The notes under the pieces: generated by a model | What the model was told of the DNA's origin: nothing | What the model saw: the letters and a program-made list of their open reading frames with translations, nothing else | Database searches by the model: none | Shown here: piece by piece, positions 46,322 through 57,161 of the stretch | Layout: each line of letters opens with the position of its first letter | Numbering within the stretch: the stretch's first letter is position 1 | Source: Lineus longissimus | Taxonomy: Eukaryota > Nemertea > Pilidiophora > Heteronemertea > Lineidae | Assembly (NCBI RefSeq): GCF_910592395.1 | Contig: NC_088309.1 | Span: 16,062,599 to 16,126,598 of the forward strand | DNA: 64,000 nucleotides | Direction of reading: 5' to 3' | Translations under genes and position numbers: made by a program

Positions 46322-49300
46322 TTATATCAATTTCACCTCTAAAAAGACGAAATCGTGGTCTGAAAAGTAACAGTCTTTGACATAAACTTTCAACTTTGAA
46401 CTTGGTACGTTAGTGTAGATATGATCCAGTTTTGATCCATAATCAGTTGTTGGGCTATTGACAATTTGTCTGAGATTTAAGCTACATAACGCTGTTTCTA
46501 ACTTATTTGAAGATTTGTTCGTGATATCTATATTAAAGTCTCCGCACACTATTGTTGGGATTGAAAGATTCACCTTTTGAAGGCAAACTTTCAAGTTTTC
46601 AATGAATTTATCTATCGGTGTTGTAGCTTCCGCTCTGTATGCTGTTACAATGTTTAAAACACATGATTTGAATGGAACGATAGTACACAGAAGGATTTCT
46701 ATTTGTTGTGAAATATCGGGAATCTTGTAAGGTCGTAACATTGACTTTGCAACTGTCATGATTCCACCTTTTGAATGCATACCAAGAAGTGGACGCTCAT
46801 GACGTAGAACACAGTAATCACTCTTGATCAGATAGTCTGTATCAATGGCTTGATTACATTTCAAGAATGTTTCTGTGAAGCAATATAAATCAATATTCTT
46901 GATCTCTGGGTAAGATAGCAAATCTGGTAGATGTTTCTTGTAAGATCTGATGTTTAAAGATACCATGGTGAGACTGTCTTCTTGTCTGCGAGGTACATTC
47001 TGAATTTGTTGGATTGATGCAGTAAGCTTTCCTATTTCAAGGCGTTGTAGTTCTTTTGTAACTTGGGGACTTACTCTGATTGCAGAAGAATCAAATCCAA
47101 TCAAATAAAGACCATCCAAAGTCTTCACTCGACTAAATGCAACATAAGCTTGTCCTGGCATCCATCTTGACTTTTTCCCATGTTCTTCCTTTCCCATACA
47201 AACAACTATTCTGTCCATGGTTTTACCTTGTACTTTATGTATGGTACTTGCCCAGCATAGTGTTAATGGGAATTGTGTTCTAGTCATTTGAATGTGTCTC
47301 TTGCTTTTGTTAATTGGAAAACTGGCTTCTGTTCGAACTATTGGTACTGAACTTGGAAACTGAATTTTATATGGACTAGATGCAATGGCATTTTGACCAA
47401 TGTTTTGACTGTCGAATTTTACCATGATAGTCTGCATATCTGTTTCACTCGTGTTCGTCCATATAAGGCCTACTACTGTGCCCATTGCCCCATTTACTAA
47501 GCCATCAGATACATCAAGATTTGTTACAAGCATGATTCTAGCAGATACAGCTATTTTCAACTGTTCGTGTAAGCCACCCGTGTCACTTCGTTTGTTTGAT
47601 AGTGGAGTTTTTGGCAGATGCTTAATCTTTGTTTTTAAGGTATCTTTAGCTGATATAGTTACAATCTGATTGTGTTCTTCTAACTGAGCAAGACATGTCG
47701 CATTGTAACTATCAACTTCAGCATTTGTTCTGTACACTCTAAGTGTATTAGATGGTATTTCACTTTCAGTTTTAACTACTCTGCTTTGCAGGATATTCAG
47801 GTCTTCTGGAGTACAAGATGCAGTTCTTACTCTTCTGAGTACATTTGCGAATGTTTGGTCACCTTTCTGTCTCATGATCTGTGTTAGTTCAATCATTTTA
47901 AAGTTCTTCACCCACAGTGAACCATACAGCTTGGCATAAGCATTCTTGGGTAGACTAAATACAGGACTCTCAGCAACAGGAGCTAGTTGATATAAGTCTC
48001 CAACAGCCAAAATGCTAATATTTCCAAACACAGTTTCTGTGGATGTACCCATAATTTCTTGTAACCTTTTGTGGACTTTGAATAGAAGTTCAGCGCCTAC
48101 CATGGAAATCTCATCAATAATAAGTAATCTCATTTTACCAAGTTTGGTTCGTAATGTATTTAGTTTTTCTGCATTCAGCGGAGTGTATGGTCCTGTTCCA
48201 AGTGAAAAGGCAGAGTGCAGTGTCATCCCATCAATGTTAAATGCAGCTGTGCCAGTAAATGCAGTCAAAAGAACAATGATTTCTCCAGGTTCAAAGCAGT
48301 GAGATAAGCGCAGAAGTCGCACTGTGTCGTAATGTATAAGCTTAATAATGTGAGATTTTCCAACTCCACCAGGGCCATTGAGAAAAACATGGTACAGAGG
48401 CAATTCACTGTTGTTCTTTAGTGCTATAACTGTGTCTTTACACCATTTCCTGTGCCGCATAATAACTTCACGTTGTTCAGTGTTCAGCGTTCTCATACTT
48501 TGACAGTATTCATCAAATGTCATCAGAGTCTTGTTTGCTTCAGAAGTAAATCTAGCATTCAGTTCACCATACACAGTATCATCTTTTCTGGACGTTCCAC
48601 TCTGTAGGTCAACATTCTTTACTTCGGCTGGACCAGCATCTTGTTCAATACTTTCACCTTCAGCATTATCCTTTGCTTCTTGAGCCTCTACAGTTGGTGC
48701 AATTTTATCCCATGCATGTTGTGGTACTTCATTGTTTTCCAAGTTATTGATAATTTCATCAGTGTCATCTAGGTCACGTGTATACCTTCTTTGATTTTCT
48801 GATATTACTTCAATGACATCTCCGTATGTTTCATGTTCTCCTTTGAAGGATGGTTCATTTCGCCACGGCCAATATAACAGCATATGTCTGAACCTTTCTT
48901 CACCTTCTTTTGGCTTGAAAAATCTGACAATTGCTTCTTTCTTTCTTTTGTACATGCGACCTAGTCCGCCTTTTAGAGTAATCCTTGGGCATTGATTTCT
49001 TGGTTCTTCAGTCTCTATGAGGTCCATGTCATGATCATTTTCATTGTTATCGTCATGTTTTTTCCTTGTATCTACAACATAGTTTGCTACAAATTCTGCT
49101 AAAAAGGTGCCCTCTAGTGTATCTGGTCTCGAAGCATATCTTTCGATCATGCTTGTACAAAACAGATCCTCTCTATCATCAGCCATTTCTTCAACAATTG
49201 CTGAGGGTTTCACCATTGAAACGCGTTTATCTTTTGGATTGGTATTTATGAACTGATGAGATCTTGTTGACATCTTAAGTGGTAATGACAGGAGTCTGTA

Positions 49301-50947
49301 CGCTGCTTCTTGTGCGCTCACTTCTCTGCTGTTCAAGAACTTTGATCCAACTTTGTCTAGTTGCTGCCTTAGTTCACTGGTTTGGTTCTCTTTAGCAACA
49401 TTTCTTAACAGATCACTCATAACTTTTTCACTTTTCATCATGTAACTGCATATGTACATAATGCATGCATATGGATCAAGTATGAACTGGAGGTCTATGT
49501 TTGCTTGCCAGGTGCTAAGAATGTTATAATTGTAACAGTTGATCCATCTGGCATTGACATCTCTTTTCAGGACTATGTTTGTACCAGAAAATGAAACTTT
49601 TAATGCTTCCATGTAGAGTTCTTCTGTGAGTCCAGCTTTCTCTAGTACTTCAGTGACGGATGTATCATTGTCTAGGTCAGCATCGTTGAGAACATCAAAA
49701 ACTTTTGCCAATAGTTTAATGACTTGTTCATTATCAATATTGTCATCAATGTCAGGTTTCCTTGCTACAACTGTACACAGAGAAACTGGTCTTGGAAAAT
49801 GAAACCTGCAGCCACCATTTCTTTTGCGTGTTCTTGAATGTCTGTGACTTTGGTATTTTTTAGACAAATCATTCATTTCACAAGTCTGATATTGATCTAT
49901 GAACTGTATGATTTCCTCATCTGTATTTGAGTCTAGTCTAGGTGCGTTCTCTACCCACAGGATGCAGTGAGCATGAGGTGATCCTCTTGCTTGAAATTCT
50001 ATTCTGTAGAAGAAGTCCTGAATCTTTCCAATAGGATTTGCTGCACTGCAGACAAACTCTTTGTAGAATGATTGAACTCTGTAGTTAAACATTCTAGCAG
50101 CTGTAACTGGATTTGTCCTCAGCCAAAGAGATTTTTCTTCCCATGGCATGTCATGAATGTCATCGTCAGTGAAACGTTTGCCATACTGTCTTCCTATAGT
50201 CTGGATGATTTCTGGCCAGTTAAGGTCATTTGCTGACATAGTGAGAAACCAAGTAGGAATGCCTAGTTGACGTACCATTGCTATTACCTCATGCAGTGTT
50301 CTTTTCCAATAGGCAGGTGTTCCTCTTACATTCTTAAGAAATTTGAATGCAACGTCTTTTCGAACTAATGTTCTGATATTTTCAGCATTTTTCAACATTC
50401 CTGCAGTTATTTTCTTGCCATCATGCAGGGCACTTCCTAGTTGTTTTAAAGCTATGTTGGCTTCCTTTTTAACCTGTTCTGCTTCAACCACATACTGAGA
50501 TGCCAATAGGTATTCAACATCCTTTGCAAATCGGCCATCATGATGCAAAAGCCTTTGATTAAAATACTTCCTTGTAGTCAGTCTGATATTTCGTTTAGTT
50601 GAGAATGTATTTTTGGCATCAGGATATTTGTCTGGGTTGGCAAGTTCTTCAAAATGTTCATCAGTCAAAAAGGCTATTGGCTTTTGACTTTCACCTGGTG
50701 CGACAGAGATTATCTTATCAAGGTCGTCACTTGTTTCAACCTGAAGACAGGTATCCAAAGGTAAACCACACCTGTTGGCACTTTCCTCAAATGCCATTCT
50801 GTCATCTTCCTCTTCCTGTAATTTTTCACTGTTCAAGGTCTGATTGACACTTTGTTCATCATCATCACTTTCTCTGGTTGCAAATAATGCTACATAGTGC
50901 ATTTGGTCAATGAGACCAAGTGTAATGTTAGGTAACTGTTCGTTCAT
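46322..50947 (-). CDS. Helentron Rep/helicase/endonuclease, 1541-aa open part
   Basis: Uninterrupted 1541 codons. The first ~20 residues (MHYVALF) are the end of the OTU domain with its catalytic His. The Helitron-like N region follows (FLTMSANDLNWPEI at ~234). The HUH motif is RGSPHAH at 321-327, with Rep tyrosines in YICSYMMK at 498 and 502. The SF1/PIF1 helicase has Walker A GPGGVGKS at ~858-865, Walker B LLIIDEISMVG at ~941, and later STIHKVQGKT and YVAFSRVK. The C-terminal EEP endonuclease (~1324-1541) has Asn1332, Glu1359, GDFNI (Asp1470) and the terminal SDH (1529-1531). The Rep nicks and joins ssDNA, the helicase unwinds, and the endonuclease role in this group is unsettled. All key residues are kept, so this part is young or recently active. 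Confidence 0.92.
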   Translation of the reverse strand: MNEQLPNITLGLIDQMHYVALFATRESDDDEQSVNQTLNSEKLQEEEDDRMAFEESANRCGLPLDTCLQVETSDDLDKIISVAPGESQKPIAFLTDEHFEELANPDKYPDAKNTFSTKRNIRLTTRKYFNQRLLHHDGRFAKDVEYLLASQYVVEAEQVKKEANIALKQLGSALHDGKKITAGMLKNAENIRTLVRKDVAFKFLKNVRGTPAYWKRTLHEVIAMVRQLGIPTWFLTMSANDLNWPEIIQTIGRQYGKRFTDDDIHDMPWEEKSLWLRTNPVTAARMFNYRVQSFYKEFVCSAANPIGKIQDFFYRIEFQARGSPHAHCILWVENAPRLDSNTDEEIIQFIDQYQTCEMNDLSKKYQSHRHSRTRKRNGGCRFHFPRPVSLCTVVARKPDIDDNIDNEQVIKLLAKVFDVLNDADLDNDTSVTEVLEKAGLTEELYMEALKVSFSGTNIVLKRDVNARWINCYNYNILSTWQANIDLQFILDPYACIMYICSYMMKSEKVMSDLLRNVAKENQTSELRQQLDKVGSKFLNSREVSAQEAAYRLLSLPLKMSTRSHQFINTNPKDKRVSMVKPSAIVEEMADDREDLFCTSMIERYASRPDTLEGTFLAEFVANYVVDTRKKHDDNNENDHDMDLIETEEPRNQCPRITLKGGLGRMYKRKKEAIVRFFKPKEGEERFRHMLLYWPWRNEPSFKGEHETYGDVIEVISENQRRYTRDLDDTDEIINNLENNEVPQHAWDKIAPTVEAQEAKDNAEGESIEQDAGPAEVKNVDLQSGTSRKDDTVYGELNARFTSEANKTLMTFDEYCQSMRTLNTEQREVIMRHRKWCKDTVIALKNNSELPLYHVFLNGPGGVGKSHIIKLIHYDTVRLLRLSHCFEPGEIIVLLTAFTGTAAFNIDGMTLHSAFSLGTGPYTPLNAEKLNTLRTKLGKMRLLIIDEISMVGAELLFKVHKRLQEIMGTSTETVFGNISILAVGDLYQLAPVAESPVFSLPKNAYAKLYGSLWVKNFKMIELTQIMRQKGDQTFANVLRRVRTASCTPEDLNILQSRVVKTESEIPSNTLRVYRTNAEVDSYNATCLAQLEEHNQIVTISAKDTLKTKIKHLPKTPLSNKRSDTGGLHEQLKIAVSARIMLVTNLDVSDGLVNGAMGTVVGLIWTNTSETDMQTIMVKFDSQNIGQNAIASSPYKIQFPSSVPIVRTEASFPINKSKRHIQMTRTQFPLTLCWASTIHKVQGKTMDRIVVCMGKEEHGKKSRWMPGQAYVAFSRVKTLDGLYLIGFDSSAIRVSPQVTKELQRLEIGKLTASIQQIQNVPRRQEDSLTMVSLNIRSYKKHLPDLLSYPEIKNIDLYCFTETFLKCNQAIDTDYLIKSDYCVLRHERPLLGMHSKGGIMTVAKSMLRPYKIPDISQQIEILLCTIVPFKSCVLNIVTAYRAEATTPIDKFIENLKVCLQKVNLSIPTIVCGDFNIDITNKSSNKLETALCSLNLRQIVNSPTTDYGSKLDHIYTNVPSSKLKVYVKDCYFSDHDFVFLEVKLI

Positions 50948-50962
50948 TTGTGAACCTTGTGG

Positions 50963-52132
50963 TCAAATTATGGTGAAATTGTTGGGATTAAGAGTAGCCA
51001 ATATTCTAATTTCTATGTACATCATGTCACTCAGTGCTTGCACTGACACATTATCTGCCCATGCATTTTCATTTTCAAGTCTATCAATATATCAATACCA
51101 CATTTGTTCTTGTCTGTCAACTGGGTCTGGAATATGGGCAATAGCCAAATCAGTATCTCTTGCAGGCCCAGCATCGTCTATATTATCTCTCATGGTTGTT
51201 GGATCAGCAATAAATTCTTGGTACCTGGTACTGTCAGTGCTTCTCATAAAATTCACAAGATGTTGTCGTAGCTCATCTGGTGATGTAACCTGTAGACCTG
51301 CTTCTCTCATTGTCAAACTAACCGCAGAAAAAAAACAATTGCCATTTCCTGGTACATTCTGGACCCTGAAATTATTTTCTGCTGCCACTGTAGCAATATT
51401 CTGCGGCACAGGTAAATGGGAAATTTGAATTTGAATTTGGCGTTCTTCCACTTGTTCTATAGGTATGGAAGTATGTGCTAATTGCTCTGTATTTGATTCA
51501 TCAGTCTGTACTTCTTTCACGTTGCCATTAGATTTATCAATGATGAGAGCTTTCCATAGTTCATTGTCTTCCTTTTTCCAGTGTTTTTCCCAGTCAATAT
51601 TCACACTAATATCTTTATACAGAGGATTATTTTCCTTCAACCACACAAGTGCTTGCATAACCGTCTGAGGCCTAACATAGTCATACAGATAATGACCTTT
51701 GTAGACAAGTTTCCTTTTCAATTTCATTGGAATTATATTGACCTGATTTGGTAATCTGGGCAGAACTGTACATACAGGTTGCAGTGAAGTTGGTACATTA
51801 ACAGCTGCACCTTGTATTGCTCTTTGCTTTCCACTTGGTAAGGCTACCATCTTCATGAATAATATTCGTTGACTAATTAATCTTCTTTCAAGGGGTTTTA
51901 AGTCTGCCAACACCTCTGGTGTATCAGCTAGTTGTAGGTTATTTATATTGGCTTGAGCAGGAATATGGCCATCTTTGAGTCTTCTGTCACATGTTTTACA
52001 AATAAAAATACCTTCTTCAGTCTTACAAAGGTTCTCGTCATCAAACATGATTTCAGCTTGCTCAGGACTTTTGTCTTGAATCTTAGAGTATTTCTCTATT
52101 TTGAACAAATAAACTGCTGATCGGAACATCAA
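50963..52132 (-). pseudogene. Helentron OTU and zinc-binding region, interrupted
   Basis: Same frame as the Rep part. After TAG at 52136 the frame is open for about 346 residues to TGA at 51092, then open again to TGA at 50963. It contains a CKTC pair (~45-48, partner of CTVC just before the TAG) and the phrase VALPSGKQRAIQGAAVNVP. This is typical of the conserved region ahead of OTU in PIF1/Helitron proteins. The OTU cysteine protease motif is NVPGNGNCFFSAVS, where Cys266 is the nucleophile and the usual Asp of D-G-N-C is Asn. The His of the triad lies after the two TGA codons. Without readthrough, the OTU would be cut before its last strand. Confidence 0.82.
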
Positions 52133-52422
52133 CCGCTAACAAACTGTGCATGGGTAGGATGGTCTATCTTTGAGTTTTTTAATGAATTTTGCTGTAGCTT
52201 CTTTGCAAGTATTTGTCTGAGATTTCTTAACAGAGTATGATGTTTTTCGGTCCGACAGACGAGCACTTCTTTTCTCTGAACCTTCTTGTTTTCTTGCTAG
52301 AACTTTGCACTTTCTGTCTCTTAATTGTCGCATTTTAGTAATTTGAGGTGTTTCTGATTCTCTTGCTGTTGCCCTGCATTGTCTATCTTTAGACTGACGT
52401 ACTTTAGTCCGATTTGCAGTTT

Positions 52423-53990
52423 CTGACTGTCTGGCAGCAACTGTAGTTTGTCTGTTTTTAGACCGACGTAATTTTGTCTCATCAGGATTTTCTGACTGTC
52501 TGGCAGCAACTGTAGTTTGTCTGTTTTTAGACTGACGTAATTTCGTCTCATTAGGTGTTTCTGACTGTCTGGCAGCAACTGTAGTTTGTTTGTTTTTAGA
52601 CCGACGTAATTCTGTCTCATCAGGAGTTTCTGAGTGTCTGGCTGCAGCTTTACATCGTCTGTCTTTTGTCAGACGTAATTTTGTCTCATCAGGCCTTTCT
52701 GACTGTCTGGCAGCAGCTGTAGTTTGTTTGTTTTTAGACCAACGTAATTCTGTCTCATCAGGAGTTTCTGACTGTCTGGCTGCAGCTTTACATCGTCTGT
52801 CTTTTGTCAGACGTAATTTTGTCTCATCAGGCCTTTCTGACTGTCTGGCAGCAGCTGTAGTTTGTTTGTTTTTAGACCGACGTAATTCTGTCTCATCAGG
52901 AGTTTCTGACTGTCTGGCTACAGCTTTACATCGTCTGTCTTTTGTCAGACGTAATTTTGTCTCATCAGGCCTTTCTGACTGTCTGGCAGCAGCTGTAGTT
53001 TGTTTGTTTTTAGACCAACGTAATTCTGTCTCATCAGGAGTTTCTGACTGTCTGGCTGCAGCTTTACATCGTCTGTCTTTTGTCAGACGTAATTTTGTCT
53101 CATCAGGCCTTTCTGACTGTCTGGCAGCAGCTGTAGTTTGTTTGTTTTTAGACCGACGTAATTCTGTCTCATCAGGAGTTTCTGACTGTCTGGCTGCAGC
53201 TTTACATCGTCTGTCTTTTGTCAGACGTAATTTTGTCTCATCAGGCCTTTCTGACTGTCTGGCAGCAGCTGTAGTTTGTTTGTTTTTAGACCGACGTAAT
53301 TCTGTCTCATCAGGAGTTTCTGACTGTCTGGCTGCAGCTTTACATCGTCTGTCTTTTGTCAGACGTAATTTTGTCTCATCAGGCGTTTCTGACTGTCTGG
53401 CAGCAGCTGTAGTTTGTCTGTTTTTAGACTGACGTAATTTTGTCTCATCAGGAGTTTCTGACTGTCTGGCTGCAGCTTTACATCGTCTGTCTTTTGTCAG
53501 ACGTAATTTTGTCTCATCAGGCCTTTCTGACTGTCTGGCAGCAGCTGTAGTTTGTTTGTTTTTAGACCGACGTAATTCTGTCTCATCAGGAGTTTCTGAC
53601 TGTCTGGCTGCAGCTTTACATCATCTGTCTTTTGTCAGACGTAATTTTGTCTCATCAGGCCTTTCTGACTGTCTGGCAGCAGCTGTAGTTTGTTTGTTTT
53701 TAGACCGACGTAATTCTATCTCATCAGGAGTTTCTGACTGTCTGGCTGCAGCTTTACATCGTCTGTCTTTTGTCAGACGTAATTTTGTCTCATCAGGCGT
53801 TTCTGACTGTCTGGTAGTTGCTGTAGTTTGTCTGTTTTTAGACTGACGTAATTTTGTCTCGTCAGGAGTTTCTGACTGTCTGGTAGCTGCTGTTGTTTGT
53901 CTGTTTTTAGAGTGACGTAATTTTGTCTCATCAGGAGTTTCTGACTGTCTAGCAGCAGCTTTACGTTGTCTGTCTTTAGACTGACGTAAC
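52423..53990 (-). repeat. 69/138-bp tandem array coding for 23-residue units
   Basis: Units of 69 bp alternate in two types, KLRLTKDRRCKAAARQSERP-like and ELRRSKNKQTTAAARQSE-like, making a 138-bp higher-order unit. About eight higher-order units between 52600 and 53850 are almost identical, which points to recent unequal exchange, while the edge units are more diverged. The opposite strand is also free of stops over long distances because of the unit sequence, giving an artefactual 280-codon frame. Confidence 0.85.
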
Positions 53991-54285
53991 CGTCTCTGCT
54001 CAGCGGTCTCTGTTGCACGCCCTTCTGCCTTACGTGCTGCTTCTTTTGTTCTTGCAACTTTAACAAGACCTGAATGTGTATTAGTGTCTACACCTGAATA
54101 AGGATTTTTTCGTTTTCTTTGCTTTGTTTCAGCAGGTACATGTAATTCAGAAGTTTCACGCTTAAGAACTTTTTTTTCTGGTTCTGTCTGACAGTTGTTT
54201 CTGAGTTCTGTCTGACGTTTGTTTCTGATCATAGGTCTGAAGTTTATTTCACTTATTTCACTATTGTCAAGTTTTACATACGAAG

Positions 54286-54570
54286 ATGGCATCAATGTTT
54301 GTTTTACGTCCGTAGATGGCCTCGATGTTTGTTTTACGTCCGTAGACGGCCTCGATGTTTGTTTTACGTCCGTAGACGGCCTCAATGTTTGTTTTACGTC
54401 CGTAGACGGCCTCAATGTTTGTTTTACGTCCGCAGACGGCCTCAATGTTTGTTTTACGTCCGTAGACGACCTCAATGTTTGTTTTACGTCCGTAGATAAC
54501 CTCAATGTTTGTTTTACGTCCGTAGACGGCCTCAATGTTCGTTTTACGTCTGTAGACGGCATCGATATAG
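54286..54570 (-). repeat. 30-bp tandem array coding for 10-residue units
   Basis: About nine units of 30 bp, on the plus strand GTTTGTTTTACGTCCGTAGA followed by CGGCCTCAAT, read on the minus strand as PSTDVKQTLR. Differences between units are single bases. The array has no spacers, so it is not a CRISPR array. It lies directly after the start codon of the Helentron frame. Confidence 0.85.
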
Positions 54571-54917
54571 GTTTGTCGTCAAAAGACGACATCAGTGTTT
54601 GTTTTATGCAAGCTAAATCTGCTCACGAGTAATCTAACCAGCATAAAAGCTGATTCAGGTATAAGGTATATTCCATTTGCCTGCTACTTATACACAGACA
54701 CCAGTACAGGTTTCACATTATCTAACTGCCCTATTACCTTTCTGAATGCCATTCATGTGCACTGGGAACAAAGGCGACTCTAAATCAGCTGATGATCTAC
54801 AATTCATCTTTACATAATTATATAGAGCACATCGTTTGACACACCTTAGCATTAATGAGTCACATAATATTGAGTCTTATTGTCCTGACACGCCCCGGCA
54901 TATTGGGTAACACATAA

Positions 54918-55189
54918 CTCGGTTCTAAAAGGCAACAGTCCAGCGAATGATTAACTCACGCAAGCCACACTTCCCGCATCGAATAAATCAGTAAAAGACA
55001 TGGTCCCCATTCAGACAATGCGAAATTGACGATGCCAGGCCAGCCAAGCCAAGCCTGGCAAAGATCAATGTGTTATTCAACGCCATCGGAACTCTGCCGG
55101 CCATTGGTGCACCGAACACAATGGGAATCGGCCAGTCATGGTGCTCAAGGTGGACCATGCATATCCTACAGTTACCTTTTAGAACCGAA
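54918..55189. repeat. Inverted repeat flanking 228 bp
   Basis: The left arm CTCGGTTCTAAAAGGCAACA continues GT. The reverse complement of the right arm is TTCGGTTCTAAAAGGTAACT, then GT. The arms are 22 bp with about 19 matches. It lies ~330 bp upstream of the Helentron start codon. It may be a separate MITE or a subterminal inverted repeat at the Helentron 5' end. Confidence 0.6.
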
Positions 55190-56171
55190 CCTACGGTATT
55201 TTGTATTATAACGCTATAAACATAAAACAGATAGTGTCCTTGCAAAGGCTCATGGCACAGTCAGTCATTCAATTAACAGTGCCTCTTAACAAAGGCCTAC
55301 ATCAATATTACTTCATTATTAATTCTGTACAATATTATACAATGTGCACAGCCAATTGTTACCATGTACTGGACTGCCTGATGTATAAAACTGAATATTT
55401 TGAAAGACTCCTTTGAAAGTGTGAATACCTTGAAAGTGGTACCTATTATTAAAGCAACTAGCATAAACTTGTGGCGAGCACATAGCTGTTTTCTGGGGTG
55501 GTGTATGGTGTCCCAACTAAACGCTAAAATCGCCAGCGCGCTTGCGTTGTGCACATGCGCCGTGCACCCTGTGTGATTTACCGAATCATAACCCTGCCAG
55601 CAATTTTCTGTGGTCCAGCAGTGGCCTCCAGGTGGTCCACCCAAAGTTGATGCTTAGGAATGCGTTGTAAGGCCGATTCCCCTTTCTTAATGTGAATGGA
55701 GTGAAACTGACGCAGTATCGGTTGTATAGGGCCTATGATGTGATGAGCATTTTCAACCAAACACAACCCTCAGAATATTGGGTTGTCAGACAAATGCAGA
55801 CTAGCAGACTTGCAGACTGCAGACTGCAGACCATGCAGACTAAGCTTTTATAAAATGTACAATATTCATGATAGCCAACGGTACGCCGAAAATCATGTTC
55901 AAACGTCGTTTTTCAAAACAATAAGGTGTGTTTTGGAGGGGGACCCGGCAGTAGGGAGCCCCAAGACCCTTCATACCCTTTGTTTGGTGTTGCTACATGT
56001 ACGTCTGCACACGCCTTTCACTTCTGTAAAAAACATGGTCCACCTTTGTTGTGGGCCCTGATTAAACATGAAAGGGGAACAGGATCAAACACATTCTGAG
56101 ATTGGATGTATATGCATAGTATGTTAACAACCCCCCTCCCCCGCCCCGCCGTCAGCGGAGGAAATCGACTA

Positions 56172-56665
56172 GAAGGTTTTTAATTTGACCTTCTTGTCAA
56201 GGTCACAGAGGTCAAATGGCGTAAATTCGCCGTCAGGCCGTAACTATGGCACGTTTCTTAACTGCAATGACTATTGATCACAAATTAAGTACACATGTAC
56301 CCCTTGGTCAGGTGATCTCAGGTATCGAAGTTTGGTGCGATCTGATTTGCCGTTTGGCCTCCAGGGAGGGGGCCAAAACCTAAATTCTTCAAAATGCCAT
56401 TATTCCTAGTAATGACTTGCCCGATTGGCACCAATTTTATATCATAGGTACATCTAATTCTAACAACCATTCAATGTGTCACTCGGGTCTTCTTTGATTT
56501 GACCTACTTTTCAAGGTCACAGAGGTCGAATATACTGTAAATTGGCCATTTTGGGGAAACTGTAATTGCCTGGACCTACATCAAACCTAACACTACATGA
56601 CACAATACCATGCTCTTTATCCATCTTTCCTCCACATGAGGTGAGCACAATGGCCCTGGCCATTT
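56172..56665. repeat. GGCTCACC element, copy d (5' truncated)
   Basis: Starts mid-monomer with 'aaggtttttaatttgacc' and ends GGTGAGCACAATGGCCC at about 56640-56657. It carries AGGTCA-CAG-AGGTCA at 56200-56214 and a one-base variant near 56514. The CTCF-like core is altered (GGCCTCCAGGGAGGGGGCC). It is closest to the last monomers of copy a. Confidence 0.7.
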
Positions 56666-57161
56666 CATTGGTTAAGTAGATTGGCACCTAATGTCCAATT
56701 TGTTCTATCTCGCTTGGAACCATAATAATAACTAGTTCCTACTACCATTAAAATTTTCGGATGCCAAAATAATTAAACAGCTGGGCTTGGGCAGCACAGC
56801 AATCACTCACTATATCAAGAGTTCCTACGATCATTGACACCCCATCAAATCATGATGAATAGGTCAGTCTGGGGCTTTCTGGATCAAAAGGCTATAGAAT
56901 CTGCAGCCTAAGGTCACAGCAGGTAGGTGAAATTTTTAACTTCAGAAGTCAAATTAAAACACGAAACTCCGAAACTGTACTTTGTAAAACTATAATAAAA
57001 ATGAGAACAGGTGAAGATGCGGTAGCGACATTTTGTTTTTACAAACCGCCCCTACCAGCCTAAGGAACAACCATTTTGGTACAATTTTCAATGCTACTTT
57101 ATTCTGGCTATCAAGCCACATGACACTCGGTTCTATGGGGGAAATCTTTGTAGGAACTTAC

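Larger units (their letters stand above)
46322..54592 (-). mobile_element. Helentron (Helitron2-type) coding region
   Basis: One reading frame runs 8.27 kb without a frameshift and is broken by four visible stops: TGA 53621-53623, TAG 52136-52138, TGA 51092-51094 and TGA 50963-50965. The order from N to C is a 10-aa repeat array, a 23-aa repeat array, two CxxC pairs, an OTU protease, a HUH Rep nuclease, a PIF1-type helicase, and an AP-type endonuclease. The last domain and the OTU domain identify the Helentron/Helitron2 group, which transposes by rolling-circle replication. I could not fix the element's true termini. An inverted repeat at 54918-55189 upstream of the start is a candidate end structure. 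Confidence 0.88.
52136..54592 (-). pseudogene. Helentron repetitive N-terminal domain
   Basis: Begins at ATG 54590-54592 (MSSFDDKPISMPSTDVKRTL). About nine 10-residue units of PSTDVKQTLR follow, then a lysine-rich segment, then 23-residue units of the type LRQSKNRQTTAAARQSETPDETK down to the CTVC end and TAG at 52136. Such basic RQSE/RRASET repeats precede the Rep region in many Helitron proteins; their role is unknown (nucleic-acid binding is plausible from the charge). The only stop inside is TGA at 53621-53623, where every other unit has CGA (Arg). This is a CpG-type transition. Otherwise the array keeps frame through a total of more than 20 units. Confidence 0.8.
54593..57161. other. Helentron upstream flank and repeats; no gene
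   Basis: Contains an inverted repeat at 54918-55189, a short GC-rich part near 55000-55160, a (GCAGACT)n-like run at about 55795-55840, and a 5'-truncated GGCTCACC repeat at 56172-56665. Short open frames here lack splice sites and motifs. The next 3' exon of the FN3 gene should lie below 57162 but I could not find it. Confidence 0.35.

Noticed and set aside
52590-53432. 280-codon plus-strand open frame (RRNSVSSGVSDCLAAALHR repeats)
   Set aside because: It is the complement of the Helentron repeat array. The unit happens to lack stops on both strands. The minus-strand frame continues into OTU/Rep/helicase, this one goes nowhere.
54286-54570. 30-bp repeats resembling a CRISPR array
   Set aside because: Units are contiguous with no unique spacers, encode a regular 10-residue repeat in the Helentron frame, and the genome is animal.
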